DNA of 64,000 nt, from contig JALDNG010000081.1 of NCBI GenBank assembly GCA_024349245.1, forward strand, positions 1,328,501-1,392,500, given 5' to 3'. The DNA comes from Neodontobutis hainanensis. Taxonomy: Eukaryota; Chordata; Actinopteri; Gobiiformes; Odontobutidae. The notes under the pieces were generated by a model, which saw nothing but the letters and a program-made list of their open reading frames with translations, did not search any database and was not told where the DNA came from. A program made the position numbers and the translations under genes. Shown here piece by piece: positions 59,998 through 64,000 of this stretch (its first letter is position 1; each line of letters starts with the position of its first letter).

Positions 59998-62900
59998 TTT
60001 ATTGTTGCCTCATTCACTGAACAGTTCAATGGTGCAAGATTACCATACACAGAATTAGTATATCTGCATGACACATCTATGCTATACAGCGAATGGATTA
60101 TAATTATTACAAATACAGAAAACATATTTACATTTTAATTCAAGCTCCATACAACACAGATATTTACAAAATAAGTATGAAAATGAAACCAGTCTGACAA
60201 ATAATGTACAGTGTTAATGCTTCTGTTTGGTGACAAAAAGGGAACGTGGATATTTTTAATTCTCAGAGGGAGTTAAATGAAAGATTACCATAGTTTTGTT
60301 CAAAAGGCATCAACGGAAAAAAAGTGTTAGGTGAAGAAAGACACCAGCACAAACGTAATTTTTTTACTTGTCACTAGCTACTTTGTGTTATCCCTGATAT
60401 TAGACCAAAAAAAATAAAATAAATAAATTAAATAAATCACTTGTTTTTTGTTAGAACATGGCTGTGAGCATGAATAGTGAGTATGTAACTCTCAAATCTT
60501 AAGCAAACCATCTCTGAAACCACATTCTGTTGAAAAGGAAGCACTAATGTAACCCAGCTGCACTTAAAAGTCTCACAGCGGGTTACATTTTAGTTCTTTT
60601 TTTTCTCCCCCCCCCATTTTGTCTTTTTAGTACATTCAACTCTCGACCGGACAAGGCTGCGTTCACACGTTCATTTGGTTCATTCTGAGCAGAACAACTA
60701 AACCCCACAGACTCGGGTATGATCAGTTAGTTGAACCTTTTATTAATATGTGCAAAGAGCTGCAAACTAATATTTACATTGCAAACAATAAATACACAAT
60801 TCTAAATAATGTACCTCTGCAGATGAGTCACTAAAGTGAAAATGTTTGCTCTGATGAGTAAAAAATGGATGTGGGGTACATTGGTTTGATCAGTGCATAG
60901 ATGTGTAAGAAATATTTAAAGTGTCCAACAGGCTGGCTGACCTGAGAACAGTAAATCACCAATTGTGTCCTTTTATATGAAATTGGCAGGAACATAACCC
61001 CATCCTTCCCGTTTTAATACAGCATATAATAAGTGGCACTAGATCTGTGGTCTGTCAAATAGTGAGCCCATACTACAAAGCTGAGTGACCTTCAAGACAT
61101 TACATTTTTTTCATCAGGACAACTTTCTGTTTAATTTGTCCACCTGCATTCACAACACAATACACTTTGTCTTTTACTGAACCAACAAAATGCATATTTC
61201 TCATGAGCAGACCAAAACAGTGGCTCTTTCCCTCCACATTATTAGTAGGTTTCATTTAGAAATCACTGAATACAATGGGGTTATTTCCCAACCAATCCCT
61301 GTGCGATTTTAAATCTTTGTAACAAGAAGACAATGCTGCCCACACATAAGGTAAGGTACCTCCGTTTAAACCTTTACTATCCTTCATGTTCAGTACAGGC
61401 GGCTTACTGCTGGTTGATTGGCCAGAGTTTACAAAATGCCGTCATGTCCCAATCACTGCTCAACAAAACATCAAAACAGAGGCACGTGTTAGATTCCAAA
61501 TTTACAGAGCAAAGTTTTTCACAAATGACTTCAGAAATAAAAGCTTTGAGAACATCTTGTTCCTTTAACTCTTTTTTTTCCTTCCATAAACAGCTATCCA
61601 GTGTAGCCTTGATATGTGCTCTCATGTGTTCCTGAAACTCATCCTGACCTCTTCTACATTGACCTTTTCTTGCTATAGATACGTGTTAATGTGCAAAATA
61701 AGGTTAAACACCAACACAGCTGGTTAGAAATTAAGAAAAAATGCCCTCTCTCTTTCCTTTCATATAAAACTTCACTAAAAGCATGATACAAAAACATAGC
61801 AACTGTCAAATAAGAATGATATGAGGTTAAAATTCACACGCAACATGGTTTGTAACCAACTTCACTTTACTTCAACATGATCGACGGTGAAGTGTTCAGA
61901 GTGTATCCGTCCTGCAGGCTGAATGCTAGCAGCGCCATCAGTCCTGGGGTCAAAACTAAATGATCTATTTCTCTTCCTTCATCCTCTTTTGTTTCGTCTC
62001 GAGCGTCACAAGTCGGTGATGTTACAAAAGCGATCAAAGCTAAACAAGCTGCGAGGAGTGTCTTACATTATTAGAGCATCTACCGCACTAGTTCAGAAAT
62101 GACTGTATGTACAAATATCTCTTGAGTACGTCCATCTTCCTCCTCTGAACCCTGTTTTTTATTCAGTAATTTGACTTAAAATGACAGAAAAGCAGCAACA
62201 AATTACAAATCTTGTAACAAATAGTCTTTTTTTTTGGCATGTTTCTGCAGTTAGTGCGTGTTTACAGACACTGAGGCATGATTGCTGGGCTCACTGACTG
62301 ACTGACAGCTTTACTGGGGTCGGCTGTATGTACACGGACTGAGGAGGAGGAGGGGCTAAAGTTCACTATGGACGATGTCAAGTCTCACTGAGCTGGAAAT
62401 ACACTAATTTAGATCCTCAAGGCTTTGTAGGAGACGTACCGAAGTCTACTTTAAGAAGATCTCAGAAATAGGAGGATGAATTCATTAGCAGCAATAATTC
62501 TGTGGCTTCGAGAGTAAAGTAAAAATTTACTTGTATATTTTTCATTCATTGTTTCAAATGTAGGTTTTTTTACTCGATGTGTAAGCAAACCTGGTCTTCT
62601 CCTGAGGAATGCTGCAGTTATGTGCGGGCATTTATTTGTACAAAATAAGTTAAATTAAACAGATAACACTTAGACAATTTTTACAGATGATTGGCAAACT
62701 GAAAAATTAGTGGCCAGAGAGAACAGCTTCTGAAGAATCGTGCACGCACAAGTAGACTATTACAACATGCTACTAGTCGGGGATTTGGGAATGACAACAA
62801 AGCCGTACAAAATCAAGCCCAAATATTGTCGTCAACAAAAACATTGAGAGCGGGAGGGAGGCGCGGACAGAGGGCTGTTCGAGGAGGGAGGGGGTAGTGG

Positions 62901-63061
62901 ACTTCTCTGGAAATGAAAAATGTAGTCGCATGAAAGGAGACTTAAGCCACAAGTCTACTTACAAGAGAAAACTGTCAAGAATCACAATGATTAATAAGTG
63001 AACACTTTGTAAGTTCAAAGGCTTCAAGAAGAAAGGACTGTGTTCCCTGTGCGCCGTCGAC
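59998..63061 (-). other. kif1b: Probable long kif1b 3' UTR
   Basis: About 3 kb after the kif1b stop contains no exon and no clear mobile element. Minus-strand AATAAA hexamers occur at 62,163-62,158, 60,744-60,739 and 60,003-59,998; the last may be the distal end. KIF1-family mRNAs are known for long 3' UTRs. The extent is inference and needs transcript data. Confidence 0.45.
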
Positions 63062-64000
63062 TCAGTTCTTCATGAGGCCGCCGCGCCTCCTGGCAAGCTT
63101 CGATCTGTGGGAACGAGAGGTTTGGAATGTCATAACAGTCTTCGGAACAGTTATTCAGGGTGGAGCTTAAAAAAACAATCCAAGTACACTTTAACTGTAA
63201 AATAATTGTTCACACTATTAATGTTTACACCTGGTATTTACTGCCACCCTGTGCTTTCATTCTACTTGAAAGGCCTGTTTTAGTAGCTTTTATTGCCAAA
63301 AACTTTATTTTTTACTGCCTTTATTGTACTTTATTCTTATTTTAACTAAATTGCATGTTGTGTGCTCATTTGTAATTAATGTGAACCTGACTTTCCCTCT
63401 GGATCAATAAAGTATCTATCTAATCTAATCTAATCCAAGTGCTTACCTTATTGTTCCTGCCAACAGAGGGTTGAACGCGTACAACCAGTCGTTCATGTCC
63501 TTCTCGTTGTTGGCCTGCAGCAGGATCCCTCTGTGTTTTGTGCACACTGCAAATGTGTTTGGAGTCTATTGAAAGACATAAAAATATATGCAATATTTTA
63601 AGACTGTATACTGTACAATACCAAAACAAATACAAAAACAGATGGACTTCAATATTTGTGAATTCTTATAGAGAAATTGGCTCTATTCATTTTACGTAGC
63701 TTGAAATTGGTAGCTCTGTTTTAAATACTATGCACTAACCTTTTCACAATACATTTATTACTAACAATTGAACAGATATTATAACTGTATTGATGACTTG
63801 AGACGTCTGAATTTTCATCTAGCCCGAGTATAAGATCTTCAATTCATTTAGAAATGAATAAAAAGACAGTATTCAACTAGATTTACTGAAGAAAATATTT
63901 AAACACAAGCATCTGGACGGATCTGTAACGTAGATGTTTTATGCATTGCACTGTAAAAACTGCCCGTGTACCTTGAGCATGGCCTGCTGGTCTTCACTGT
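63062..64000 (-). CDS. kif1b: Kinesin-like protein KIF1B, last three coding exons (partial)
   Basis: The visible exons are 64000(partial)-63972, 63565-63447 and 63104-63062, all in frame. They encode SEDQQAMLK, then TPNTFAVCTKHRGILLQ...DWLYAFNPLLAGTI, then RSKLARRRGGLMKN and the stop. This is the end of the C-terminal PH domain and tail of the KIF1A/KIF1B kinesin-3 motors, which carry synaptic-vesicle precursors and mitochondria along microtubules; the PH domain binds phosphoinositides on cargo. The sequence alone does not separate KIF1B from KIF1A firmly. The neighbouring pgd, which lies beside KIF1B in mammals, favours kif1b. The rest of the gene lies beyond the right edge. Confidence 0.9.
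63290..63436 (+). repeat. 3' end of a non-LTR retroelement in the last kif1b intron
   Basis: ACTTTCCCTCTGGATCAATA followed by AAGTATCTATC and a short (TCTAA)n run is the usual 3' tail of 5'-truncated fish LINE copies. The body upstream is too short and decayed to assign a clade. It is antisense to kif1b. Confidence 0.6.

Noticed and set aside
1..64000. CRISPR arrays, bacterial operons or integrated viral genes
   Set aside because: No regularly spaced repeats with unique spacers, no compact gene strings and no viral-type open frames were seen.

Overview
The window looks like teleost (probably percomorph) nuclear DNA. The genes have introns with GT-AG borders and encode vertebrate proteins. 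The noncoding DNA is AT-rich and holds fish-type tRNA-derived SINEs and Tc1 transposon relics. No bacterial, organellar or viral genes were found.

Layout. Positions 1 to about 36.8 kb hold no protein-coding exon that I can support. This stretch contains single-copy-looking noncoding DNA, several patches of a degenerate repeat built on a TTTAGTCCTGG-like unit, SINEs at 10.5 and 11.9 kb, a long inverted repeat at 28.8 kb and a (TG)n tract at 34.86 kb. In mammals CASZ1 lies next to C1orf127, so this may be the regulatory flank of casz1; that is inference, since no casz1 exon is visible. From 36,872 to 43,311 (minus) lies a complete ten-exon gene that I identify as ciroz (C1orf127), a secreted ZP-N-type protein of the ciliated left-right organizer. 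Its 3.1-kb intron 6 is filled by two Tc1-family transposons in opposite orientation, one of them itself broken by a SINE. Head-to-head with it, from 45,205 to 47,320 (plus), is tardbp (TDP-43) with all five coding exons (396 aa). Tail-to-tail with tardbp, from 51,538 to 58,543 (minus), is a complete thirteen-exon pgd (6-phosphogluconate dehydrogenase, 483 aa, all key active-site residues present). Upstream of pgd, from 63,062 to the right edge (minus), are the last three coding exons of kif1b, ending the C-terminal PH domain. An apparent long 3' UTR covers about 60.0 to 63.06 kb.

The four genes do not form a pathway: ciroz acts in laterality, tardbp in RNA processing, pgd in the pentose phosphate pathway, and kif1b in axonal transport. 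Their order is informative. The divergent ciroz/tardbp pair matches the mammalian arrangement, whereas pgd-kif1b sits where mammals have MASP2. Exon borders were chosen by reading frame, splice consensus and remembered family sequence. All reported exon phases join without a frameshift.

I found no previously undescribed multi-gene system. The items most worth checking are the candidate 3'-UTR intron of tardbp, the nested transposons inside ciroz, the 27-bp-stem hairpin at 28.8 kb, and the scattered TTTAGTCCTGG-like arrays.
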